A DNA stretch of 40,485 bases from positions 1 to 40,485 of the forward strand of contig UQBJ01000020.1 of assembly GCA_900539255.1 (NCBI GenBank). Direction: 5' to 3'. The notes beneath the pieces are model-generated. The model was not told the origin of the DNA. It saw nothing but the letters and a program-made list of their open reading frames with translations, and did not search any database. The position numbers and the translations under genes were made by a program. Position 1 is the first letter of the stretch; every line of letters begins with the position of its first letter. Origin of the DNA: an uncultured Campylobacter sp. Lineage in GTDB: Bacteria; Campylobacterota; Campylobacteria; Campylobacterales; Campylobacteraceae. Shown one piece after another: positions 1 to 7,286 of this stretch.

Positions 1-11
1 AAAAATCCATA

Positions 12-98
12 TTGTCATATTGAGCGTTAGCGAAATATCCACAGAATTTAAGACACGCTTTGATTTTATGGATACTTCGCTACGCTCAGTATGACAAG
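12..98. repeat. Palindromic dispersed repeat (TGTCAT-TGAGCG family), inverted pair
   Basis: The left arm (12-40) reads TTGTCATATTGAGCG then TTAGCGAAATATCC. The right arm (70-98), read on the minus strand, gives CTTGTCATACTGAGCG then TAGCGAAGTATCC. The two arms are near-perfect inverted copies around a centre of about 29 nt, so the element can fold into a long hairpin. Related copies lie at 6149-6330 and 26069-26310. Similar GTCATT-type palindromic elements occur in intergenic DNA of many bacteria. The contig starts here, as expected if this repeat broke the assembly. Confidence 0.75.
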
Positions 99-130
99 GA
101 AAAAGCTCGGTATAGTAAGATAAAAAGCCA

Positions 131-312
131 TAAATTTAACCTTGTAAAGCATATTAAGCTAACAAAAATTCCTAAATTTCAATCTTCCAAATCACACTAA
201 ACAAGCAAAAAAGTCCTAAATCACTTTTTTTAATAGTAAAATCAAGACAAATCCCTAAATTTAGCTTTTCAAAGCACATTAAACAAGGCAAAAAGCTCCT
301 AAATCACTCTTT
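131..312. repeat. Imperfect tandem repeats of about 60 nt
   Basis: Two clear units start with CCTAAATTT and end with CCTAAATCACT: about 171-231 and about 254-312. They share the interior words CACATTAAACAAG / CACACTAAACAAG. A weaker third unit (131-175) contains TAAATTTAACCTTGTAAAGC. The spacing is about 82 nt. The last unit runs into the stop codon of the gene on the minus strand. I see no reading frame, tRNA or clear promoter in 99-303. Function unknown. Confidence 0.5.
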
Positions 313-1600
313 CAAAAGCTGTGTTCTTGCTTTTATCATCATCACAAGCACGCTTTGTGTCGCCACGCCCACAAGTCGCGCGCGCAGGTTGTTTGCCTGC
401 TCGAAAGAGGTGCATTCTGTGTGTGCGGCGGGGTTTCGCACCCTTTGAATAAAGGCGATTTGTTTGGTGAGTTTCCTGCAAACATTGACAAATTCATCAC
501 TCAAATGCTCTTTAATGTGCGCTTTGAGCAAGCTGTCGATGAGATGGTTGTAAGCACCGAGCATTGCTTTGTTTGTGAGCAAACTTCGCACCTCAAAGCT
601 CTTTCCCATTTGCGTGAAAGTGAGGCTTAAAACGCTCTCGTCCCTTTGCGAAAGCACGCTTATAAGCTTTTTTATAAGCAAATAACACTCGCTTTCAAAG
701 CATTTAGCGTAGCGCAGCACCACAGAGCTAAAATCATAAAGCCTATCGCCCTTACAAGCGTGAAATTCAAGCTCGGCATAGATGAGATTGTCGAAACTAT
801 CGGGGTTCATAGCGTAAAGATAGCGTTCGCCAAAGGTGTAATCAGCCAGCACTTGTTTGGTGCAAAAATTCAGCACTTTTAAAGAGTTGCAAAAAATGCC
901 TCTCATCGCTCTCAAAGTATGCTAAATGCTGCTTTTGCTCGATGATGAGCGGATACACATAAGCGTTGCCATAAAGCGCGTAGGTGTGGTTGTCATAATC
1001 AGGCGTGGTGAAATTCGCCAAATACTCATCTCGCACGCTCACAAAGTCATCACGCACAAGCTCGCGCAAATCCTCGATGATGAAAAAGCCCTCCACGCTT
1101 AGTTTTTTGTCCTTGTAATAGCTTGGGATTATGCTCTCATCGGCATTTTCGGCAATCTTTACAACCTTTGCCACATACAAGCTCGCATAGTCGGTAAGAA
1201 AAAGCTGTAAAAAAGGCGAATTTGAGCGTTCAAGCAGGCTTTGCAAGGCTTGAAAAGAGTTGTTTTGCGGGTGAGAAAGTGGAGTTTGAGGCGCATTTAA
1301 ATTTTCACTCGCCAAAGCCGAATTTTCGCTTGATAAATTTAAATTCTCGCCTTGCAAATTTAAACTTCCATTTGAATTTTCGTTTAAATTTTCGCCCGAT
1401 AAATTTAAATTTTGCTTTGAATTTGTGCCTAAATTTAAGCTAAAATTCGCATTTTGCACACCCAAATTCCCAAATTTATCTTTAAGTTTTGAGCGCACCT
1501 TACCAAAAGCCACTTGCCCGTGCGTTTTCAGCACCGCCAAATGCTCCTCGATGACATTGCTTTGATAGTAAGGGTTGTATAAGATGAGTAAATCTTTCAT
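304..1600 (-). pseudogene. Conserved hypothetical gene split by a one-base frameshift
   Basis: Two overlapping minus-strand frames make one gene. The upstream frame starts at 1600 with MKDLLILYNPYYQSNVIEEH and stops at 842. The downstream frame carries on from the overlap (842-915) with CTKQVLADYTFGERYLYAMN and ends at 304. Together the span is 432 codons plus one extra base. Removing one T from either T run on the coding strand within 842-915 (TTTTTT after GCA, or TTTTT after GAA) joins the frames cleanly. Residues of roughly 50-110 are low-complexity and Asn/Leu-rich, with degenerate GENLN-type units encoded by AAATTTAAATTTTC-like DNA. I do not recognise the family. The break could be a real mutation, slipped-strand variation or a sequencing error. 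Confidence 0.65.
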
Positions 1601-1634
1601 CGTTTTGCCTTTTTTTGCGAGACATTATAGCACA

Positions 1635-1964
1635 TTAGTCAAAAAACTTTTCCTTTAAATACTCATCAATCTCGGCGTTGTTTTTGCGCTTTTGACACAG
1701 GGCGTTTAAGTCGGCAAAAAGCTCTTCAAACTTTTGTGGCTTTTCGTTTTTGTAGCGCACTATGCGCTCAACAACCCTAAAAAATGTGTCGATTTTTTCT
1801 TGCTTTGCACCGTTTTCATCGAGCTTTGCCACGCGCTCATCAAGCGATGAAAGCTCTTTGAAAATGTCCTTTAAAATCCCAAAATTGCTCAAAAGCAAAC
1901 CAGCCCCAAAGCCCCACACATTTACCTTTGCCCTTGTGCGATTAAACCACTTTATAAGTTCCAT
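1635..1964 (-). CDS. Hypothetical protein, 109 aa
   Basis: This is an unrecognised small protein. It begins MELIKWFNRTRAKVNVWGFG, and a hydrophobic stretch near residues 16-30 could be one weak membrane segment. The rest is charged and helical-looking (KELSSLDERVAKLDENGAKQ), consistent with a short coiled coil. A ribosome site (AAAGGAGC) lies just before the ATG. It lies 34 nt upstream of the frameshifted gene at 304-1600 and 23 nt downstream of the small membrane protein at 1988-2191, all on the minus strand, so these three are probably co-transcribed. No function can be inferred. Confidence 0.6.
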   Translation of the reverse strand: MELIKWFNRTRAKVNVWGFGAGLLLSNFGILKDIFKELSSLDERVAKLDENGAKQEKIDTFFRVVERIVRYKNEKPQKFEELFADLNALCQKRKNNAEIDEYLKEKFFD

Positions 1965-1987
1965 TTTCGCTCCTTTTATAGTTTATT

Positions 1988-2191
1988 TTATCCGTTTTTT
2001 GTGTCGTTTTTGTTAAGATAAGATAACAAAAACACGCAAAACACCAGCCACGCCACGCCCCAAAATGCGCCAAGATAGTAAAACACCGCCAAAGTCGCTA
2101 ATCCAAAGCCCAGCACAGCAAAACCCACAGCATAAAGTGCCGCCACGACAACCGCCCCTGCGATAAAAAGTATCGCGCCTATGATAGCCAT
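1988..2191 (-). CDS. Small membrane protein, 67 aa
   Basis: The sequence is almost entirely hydrophobic. Residues about 3-20 (IIGAILFIAGAVVVAALYAV) and about 22-60 give two or three membrane segments. The C-terminal tail is short and polar (LNKNDTKNG). The start is preceded by AAAGGAGCAAAAATG, a strong ribosome site. It is followed closely by the 109-aa gene. The family is not recognised; small Gly/Ala-rich membrane proteins like this often accompany accessory operons. Confidence 0.6.
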   Translation of the reverse strand: MAIIGAILFIAGAVVVAALYAVGFAVLGFGLATLAVFYYLGAFWGVAWLVFCVFLLSYLNKNDTKNG

Positions 2192-2234
2192 TTTTGCTCC
2201 TTTGAGAATAATTCTAGCCTAGTATCTTTGCGGA

Positions 2235-2273
2235 CAATCCCCTTGAAGCTATGGCTCAAATTCAAGGGGATTG
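2235..2273. terminator. Hairpin with 13-bp stem, possible terminator
   Basis: CAATCCCCTTGAA (2235-2247) is perfectly complementary to TTCAAGGGGATTG (2261-2273) across a 13-nt loop. It lies between the 267-aa gene and the 67-aa membrane protein. On the plus strand it is followed by ATTTATTTTTTT. On the minus strand, the direction of the genes, no T run follows, so it may be an RNA-processing or pausing hairpin rather than a true terminator. Confidence 0.5.
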
Positions 2274-2306
2274 AATGAGTATTTATTTTTTTAATACCCA
2301 AAAAAC

Positions 2307-3110
2307 TCAGCAGTAAGACTTATTAGCAAGTTCGTCGGCTTTTTGCATAAGCTTTCTTATTCTTTCTTCGGTTTCTGCTATTTTTGCGGGTGGAATACAA
2401 AGATTGAAATACTCTCCTACTCTGCCCATTAAAACACATTCTTTTTTTAAAAGATATTGTGGAAATTGGCGTGAAACAAACTGGGAAAGTTCATCGTCAT
2501 TGTCGGTATATTTTGACATTGATTGATAAATGTCTTTCTGTGCCAAATCTAATTTCTCGGTTTCTAAATTCCAACGCTTATTTAAAGCCTCTAAATTTGC
2601 ACGCTCATTCTCACTCAAATCAGCAAACATTGTAATGAGTATATCATAAACAGCAATCCGCGGGTCAAGGTATTTTACTCTTTCTCTTTCAAGTAAATTC
2701 CATATATCAGCAGAAACTAAACTATATAGAATTGGCTTTGAAATTTTATTTTCAACCAAATAGCTATACAAAAATAGTGTCATAGACACTCTTGTGCTAT
2801 CTTGTGCTAGTATTATGTGGTTAAAAAACTGAGCTTTATCGACATAACCTTTGTTTTCAAGCCATTTTTCAAGCTTACCGCTAATGAAATAATCCAACAA
2901 TTTATATCCAACGAAATTATTTCGTAGTTCATCTAAATTTTGGATTACAACTTCATTTAAGATAAGCTCGCCATCCCACCCATCAAGGTTTTCGGTCTTT
3001 GTTAAAGGTGTAGTTATGCTTGCCAAGCCATTCAATGTCTTGATGGTATTCTCGTTCCAAGAATTGTATAGTGCATCCAAACCTATACTTTGCGTGTTTT
3101 CGTTTGCCAT
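2307..3110 (-). CDS. Hypothetical protein, 267 aa
   Basis: This soluble, mostly helical-looking protein has no signal peptide or membrane segment. It begins MANENTQSIGLDALYNSWNE. The start is preceded by AAAGAAAGGAAATGAG, a good ribosome site. Its first residues (NENTQ) resemble the start of the GTPase upstream (SENTQ), and the DNA at both starts is also alike, which may reflect an old duplication of the gene start. No catalytic motif is recognised. It sits in the same minus-strand accessory block as the GTPase pair, but the terminator at 3436-3470 and the decayed UPF0174 gene lie between them. Confidence 0.6.
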   Translation of the reverse strand: MANENTQSIGLDALYNSWNENTIKTLNGLASITTPLTKTENLDGWDGELILNEVVIQNLDELRNNFVGYKLLDYFISGKLEKWLENKGYVDKAQFFNHIILAQDSTRVSMTLFLYSYLVENKISKPILYSLVSADIWNLLERERVKYLDPRIAVYDILITMFADLSENERANLEALNKRWNLETEKLDLAQKDIYQSMSKYTDNDDELSQFVSRQFPQYLLKKECVLMGRVGEYFNLCIPPAKIAETEERIRKLMQKADELANKSYC

Positions 3111-3124
3111 CTCATTTCCTTTCT

Positions 3125-3372
3125 TTACTGATGATTGTCTCTTTGTGCTTTAAGTTGCCTTAAAAAAGCCACTTGTATCACTGCTGGCGTGGTTACTCTA
3201 TACGCCGCACCTGATGCTCAGGGTAAAACCTCTTGTAAAGCGGATTAGTCGTCAGCTCCTCAGTAAAACGCGTTTCGCCCTCTTTGCCCGTAAGTATCTC
3301 TACAAGGGCATTTAAATCCTCGCTTTTCATTGAGCGAAGAAACTCCAAGTCCTCATCAAATCTATAAGCCAT
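3125..3372 (-). pseudogene. Internally deleted UPF0174/DUF3944 gene
   Basis: The ATG at 3372 follows a strong AAAAGGAGG ribosome site and opens MAYRFDEDLEFLRSMKSEDL, the typical start of a DUF3944 domain. The open frame runs 59 aa and stops at 3193. Just before that stop, the +1 frame reads AAYRVTTPAVIQVAFLRQLK and ends at 3125. From memory this matches the far C-terminus of full UPF0174 (YaaW-like, ubiquinol-cytochrome c chaperone fold) proteins of Helicobacter and Campylobacter. Head and tail are therefore fused out of frame with most of the middle missing. The 59-aa DUF3944 peptide may still be made. Confidence 0.7.
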
Positions 3373-3435
3373 AACAGCCTCCTTTTAAAGTAATTGTTAA
3401 GAATTTATACGATAAATTCTCAATCATCACTTTTT

Positions 3436-3470
3436 AAAAGTGCCTTAAATTTAACCTTTAAGGCACTTTT
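3436..3470. terminator. Rho-independent terminator after the GTPase gene
   Basis: AAAAGTGCCTTAAA (3436-3449) pairs perfectly with TTTAAGGCACTTTT (3457-3470) around a 7-nt loop. T and A runs flank the stem on both sides, so it can work in both directions. It lies 11 nt beyond the GTPase stop codon on the minus strand and separates the coiled-coil/GTPase pair from the downstream genes. Confidence 0.75.
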
Positions 3471-3481
3471 TGAATTTAATC

Positions 3482-4606
3482 CTACTTTTTCACCTTATCG
3501 ATATAAAGCTCGATTATGTCCTTGCTGAGCTTTTGCACGGCTTCGCTGAGATTTTCAGCATTGTCATCAAGGTAGGCTATGTAGGCTTCGCCCATTAGTT
3601 TGGTTATCGTCCCTGCTACACCTGCGTTGATAACACCGCCAGCCACAGAGCCAACAACCGGTATAAATTTAACCAAATTTGCCGCCACAGCCCTTGCCGC
3701 AAAGCCCACGCCCACGACCGCACCAAAGGCTAATGAAAGCTTTTTAGCACTTTCTAGCGAAAGCTCTAAATCATAAATAGAGCTTATATGCACTATCATC
3801 GCCGCTTGTGTAGGCAGCAAAATGGCTATATCGCTAAAAGGTATAGGGCTTGCCGCCACTGTGCTAGCTGCTGCTGTGTAGCGGTTGATGATAGAATCAG
3901 CCCGTTTTTTGCGCTCCTGCCTTTGCATAGCCTTGTCATAAATTTGCTTTCGCCCAAAGGCGTTTCGCTTAGCTTGCGGGGCTAGAAAATAAGTCTTACT
4001 CACAAGCATATCGATGCCTTTTACTTTTTTGAGATTGCCCTCATCGTCTTCAATCTGCAAAGCCCGCACCCTTTGCACCTCTTCTGTTTTGAATTCCTTT
4101 TTGACGAGTTGCGAAAACAGCTCGCCGTTTTCGTCTTTGTCCTGCTCGGCTTTTGTGATGACAAGTATAGAGGGAATGTGGTTTTTTTGCAACAGCTCCC
4201 ACAACTCTATATCCGCCCTTTCTATCCGCCTGCCAGACTCGGCGATACAAAGCCAAGCGATATGGATTTGCTCGTCCTCATTTCCTGTCTGTTTTTGGGC
4301 TAAAAATTCAGCAATCTGCGCCTTTGTCGAGTCATAATCCTCTAATTCAAGCCCCTTTGTGTCAAAGATACTAAAATCCTTGCTTTTGTATTCTTTGATA
4401 TTTTGGGTTTTGGGGCTTCCAGAGCCTGTTTTAGCGAGCTTTTCGCCAAAGACGGCGTTGATGAGCGTGGATTTACCCACGCCTGACTTGCCCACGACAA
4501 AGATATTAAAACCATCGCTTGTCTCTTGGGACATTTGCTGAGCCTTTTTCAGTGCCTCATCGGCTACTTGCACGAAATCAACTACTTGTGTGTTTTCACT
4601 TGACAT
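3482..4606 (-). CDS. GTPase with C-terminal DUF697-like membrane domain
   Basis: The protein is about 374 aa from the chosen start. The G domain shows the P-loop GKSGVGKS (residues 39-46), G3 DTKG (82-85) and a G4-type TKAE (151-154). This is the Era/EngA-like GTPase superfamily, in the branch often annotated as 50S-ribosome-binding or YeeP/YfjP-like GTPase. The C-terminal half, from about residue 240, is Ala/Gly-rich and hydrophobic (SPIPFSDIAILLPTQAAMIV), as in DUF697 proteins, and probably contacts the membrane. The start at 4606 (MSSENTQ) is preferred over 4621 because GGAGG lies five bases before it. The gene overlaps the end of the coiled-coil gene by 11 nt, so translation is probably coupled. 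Its cellular role is unknown. Confidence 0.8.
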   Translation of the reverse strand: MSSENTQVVDFVQVADEALKKAQQMSQETSDGFNIFVVGKSGVGKSTLINAVFGEKLAKTGSGSPKTQNIKEYKSKDFSIFDTKGLELEDYDSTKAQIAEFLAQKQTGNEDEQIHIAWLCIAESGRRIERADIELWELLQKNHIPSILVITKAEQDKDENGELFSQLVKKEFKTEEVQRVRALQIEDDEGNLKKVKGIDMLVSKTYFLAPQAKRNAFGRKQIYDKAMQRQERKKRADSIINRYTAAASTVAASPIPFSDIAILLPTQAAMIVHISSIYDLELSLESAKKLSLAFGAVVGVGFAARAVAANLVKFIPVVGSVAGGVINAGVAGTITKLMGEAYIAYLDDNAENLSEAVQKLSKDIIELYIDKVKK

Positions 4607-5123
4607 TTTTGCCTCCTTCATTAGGGTTGTTAAACAACGATTTTATCTGCTCTTTGAACTTTGGCGAAAACTCTAACGCCTCGTTTTCTTTGCCTGCAAA
4701 TTTCGTTTCAATCTTCTTGCGCGTGGCTTCTAGCTTAGCTTTTGCACTCTCTAATCCTGCCTTGCTCAACGCCTTTAAGTCCGCTAAATTCGCCTTTAAA
4801 TACTCATCTTGTTTCTCCTTTCTTGGATTATGCAAAGCCTCAAATTCCTTGTCTCTTTGCGCCATACGAGTTTCTATGGCTTTATACTCATTTTGATGGC
4901 GAACGCTTGATAGCGTAGCGTTTAGGTTTGCCAAAAACTCTTGCAAACTCTGTGTGCTGGCTTTAAGGCTTGCAAGGTTTTCATCAAGCCCGTCCTCAAA
5001 CTTAAAAATTTCAAGCAAATTTTGCTTCATTTGCTCTTTTTCTCGCTCGCCTAAGTCGCTTTTTTCTACAAAGGCGAGCAACTCATTTTGGTCTTTTTGC
5101 AAATTTTCATTTTGCTTTGCCAT
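4596..5123 (-). CDS. Coiled-coil protein, partner of the GTPase
   Basis: From the ATG at 5123 (MAKQNENLQKDQNELLAFVE; ribosome site AAAGGACAAAAA) the protein has 175 residues. It is highly charged, rich in Lys, Glu, Gln and Leu, with no membrane segment or signal peptide. Long heptad-like stretches (about residues 45-85 and 110-150) indicate an extended coiled coil. Its 3' end overlaps the GTPase start, which suggests that the two proteins are made together and may interact, for example as a GTPase and its regulator. No enzymatic motif is visible. An upstream in-frame ATG at 5150 lacks a good ribosome site. Confidence 0.7.
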   Translation of the reverse strand: MAKQNENLQKDQNELLAFVEKSDLGEREKEQMKQNLLEIFKFEDGLDENLASLKASTQSLQEFLANLNATLSSVRHQNEYKAIETRMAQRDKEFEALHNPRKEKQDEYLKANLADLKALSKAGLESAKAKLEATRKKIETKFAGKENEALEFSPKFKEQIKSLFNNPNEGGKNVK

Positions 5124-5584
5124 TTTTTGTCCTTTCTTTGCCTTTCGCAAATTTATCTTTGGTGAAATTTAGCTTTGCTGAATTTTGCTTTTGTGTGTGC
5201 TTGTGCTTTTAGCTCACGCTTTTGTGCTTGCTTGCGTTTTAAGTGCCTAGCTCACGCTTTTGTGCGCTTTGCTTGCACTTTAACTTCGCTTTTTTACACA
5301 AACACTTGCGCTTTGAATTTGCTCGCCACGCAAACACCTTATAAATCCAGCCAAACCAAATTTACTGCCAAATTTCCACTAAATTTATGGCGAAATTTAG
5401 GGTTTTGGGTTGAATTTAGACTTTGCTTTTTGCTTTAAATTTAAAGAATTTAAACTCACGCATCGCAAAGCCCTCAACCAACGCTTACTCTTGCCTAAAC
5501 GAAACTTTTGTCTTTCTCTCCTTTATAAAATTTTTGTCTCAAACGAAAATTCAGCTTTAAAAGGCTGTTTAAAGTAGCTTTAAA

Positions 5585-5644
5585 CGCTTTTAAGCTAGTT
5601 ATCACGCTTTTATGGCTTTTAAACTAGCTAATCACGCTTTTGTG
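5585..5644. repeat. Two adjacent degenerate units of about 30 nt
   Basis: Unit 1 (5585-5613) is CGCTTTTAAGCTAGTTATCA then CGCTTTTAT. Unit 2 (5614-5644) is GGCTTTTAAACTAGCTAATC then ACGCTTTTGTG. They differ at only a few positions. More diverged relatives occur at about 5209-5265, 5700-5760 and 5788-5815. Spacing and sequence are too irregular for a CRISPR array. Confidence 0.5.
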
Positions 5645-6148
5645 TTAAGCCCTATAAGCGCTTTTTGCTCGGCTTTAAGGTGCGATTTTGGTAATCCCAC
5701 ACCTTTTAAGCTAGCTAAATATGGCTTTCAGCGAGCTTTTCTAGCCGTCTAATCCCACTTTTAGCTTTGTTAGCGCACTTTCGCAACGCTTTTAGCTACT
5801 TTTCACGCTTTTAAAGCGCAAATTTTCGTTTAAACAATCTCATTGTAACACAGCCCTGCGACACATAATGTCGTTTTTGCACCTCTAATAAAATTTTTTT
5901 AAAAAAATTTGCAAATTCTTTGAATTCTTTAAATTTTTCATTTGCTTCAAATTTCTTTATCCTTGTTCGTTTTTTAACTTTCTTATTTTCTTTGTTCTTT
6001 TTACATTTTTTTTAGTTTCATTATTTTCTTTTATTCTTTTTGAATCCTTTAATCTCTTTATTTCTTTTAAATTCTTTAAATTTCTTAAATTTTTTTCCAA
6101 ATTCACATAAAAATTCATAAATTCCACACCAAAACTTGCCCTTTTTTC

Positions 6149-6330
6149 CATCATTGCGAGCTTTGATAAAACCAAAGCGTGGCAAACTATCAAATTTAGG
6201 ATTTTGCCTAAATTTATCATACCGATTTGTCTTGTCATACCAAACACTCTTTGTGTCATACTGAGCGAAGCGAAGTATCCAAAAATAATGACAGAGATTC
6301 TTCGGTCGCTTCGCTTTCTCATAATGACAA
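6149..6330. repeat. Dispersed palindromic repeats, three arms
   Basis: TCATTGCGAGCTTTG and CAAAGCGTGGCAA (6151-6187) form one palindromic copy of the widespread GTCATTGCGAG element. TGTCATACTGAGCG with CGAAGTATCC (6254-6280), and the opposite arm GATTCTTCGGTCGCTTCGC to ATAATGACA (6295-6329), form a second copy like that at 12-98. In the plus frame this DNA encodes the typical junk peptide CHTERSEVSK, and it abuts the truncated 5' end of the type ISP remnant. Confidence 0.7.
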
Positions 6331-6388
6331 CATAGAAAAAACTCAAAACGACAACACAAAAGTAACCCAAAACGACAATACAAGCACT

Positions 6389-7092
6389 TACCGCCGAAAA
6401 GACGCCATAAGAGATGAAGCCTTAAAAGAAGTGCAAAAAATTTATAAAGATGAGAATATCAGCAAAGAGGATATTTTTTATTATATTTACGCGCTTTTAA
6501 ATCACAAAGGCTATAAAGAAAAATATAAAGACAATTTAAGCAAAATGCTCCCACGCATTCCTTTTGTAAAGAATTTGCAAGGTTAGGGCGAGAGTTAGCA
6601 AATTTGCATTTAGATTATGAAAATTTTGCGGACAAAAGCACAGCCCTAGCCGTGCCAAAGGATAAGATAAAAGACTTTTCTAATGATAATCTTTTTGCTG
6701 ATAAAAACGAAGCAAAGGCTTTGTTAGAAAATTTAAACGAAAATGACTTTATGTTTAATAAAATGCGTTTTGTGGTAAAGGGCAAGAAAGATACGATAAT
6801 CTTTAATGATAAAATCGCCGTTGTCAATGTGCCTTTAAAGGCTTATGAGTATGTGGTAAATGGGCGAAGTGGCATTGAGTGGATAATGGAGCGTTATCAA
6901 GTAAAAACGGACAAGGATAGCGGCTTAATCAACGACCCGAATTTATACGAATGCGAAAACGGCGCTTTAAAGGGTTTAAAAGGCGGTAAATACGCCCTAG
7001 CTTTGCTTTTAAGCGTGATACAAATGAGCGTTTTAAGCGTAGAATTGCTTGAAAAACTTGCCAAATACCCGCTTGATGAGATGAAAATTTAA
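6389..7092 (+). pseudogene. Remnant of the C-terminus of a type ISP restriction-modification enzyme
   Basis: Two consecutive frames match the C-terminal part of type ISP (single-chain, Eco57I-methylase-containing) restriction-modification proteins as I know them. The first (to 6586) includes RRKDAIRDEALK, ISKEDIFYYIYALLNHKGYK and LSKMLPRIPFVKN. The second (from 6604; homology visible from about 6589 as GRELANLHLDYENF) includes YVVNGRSGIEWIMERYQVKT and GLINDPN. They are out of frame with a small deletion at the junction, where the family usually has a short FWAFSKA-like segment. The helicase, nuclease and methylase parts are missing, so the gene is dead. The upstream side is dispersed repeat DNA. 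Confidence 0.75.
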
Positions 7093-7286
7093 GCACTTGC
7101 AAGCATAGCTTGAATTTTAGGCTCAATAGCTGTGAAATGTTTAAAAAAAAATGTTACAATGGCGTGAAATTTTGCGCTAACTAAGTGAATTTAGCCTTGA
7201 AATTTAAATAAATTTGCAAATTTAAGGCTAAATTGAGCTTTGAAACGCAGTTTAAAAAGGCTTAAATTTAAAAAAGGACAAGGCAA

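Larger units (their letters stand above)
5124..6388. other. Gene-free, repeat-rich stretch
   Basis: No convincing gene is present in about 1.26 kb. Positions 5190-5830 contain degenerate repeats built on CACGCTTTT and GCTTTTAAGCTAGCTA. Positions 5870-6130 are pyrimidine-rich simple sequence (TTCTTTAAATT-like). Positions 6149-6330 hold dispersed palindromic repeats. Open frames here translate to low-complexity Lys/Asn or Cys/Leu/Phe peptides that follow the repeats, so I treat them as chance frames. The region looks like decayed DNA between two accessory remnants. Confidence 0.6.

Noticed and set aside
355..882. Plus-strand frames opposite the frameshifted gene
   Set aside because: They are antisense shadows; the minus strand has the better protein-like sequence.
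5585..5830. Possible CRISPR array
   Set aside because: Units differ from each other, spacing is irregular, there are no unique spacers of constant length and no cas genes nearby.
5957..6383. Two overlapping minus-strand Lys/Asn-rich frames
   Set aside because: They arise from pyrimidine-rich simple sequence and dispersed repeats; no domain, no ribosome site and both frames open at once.
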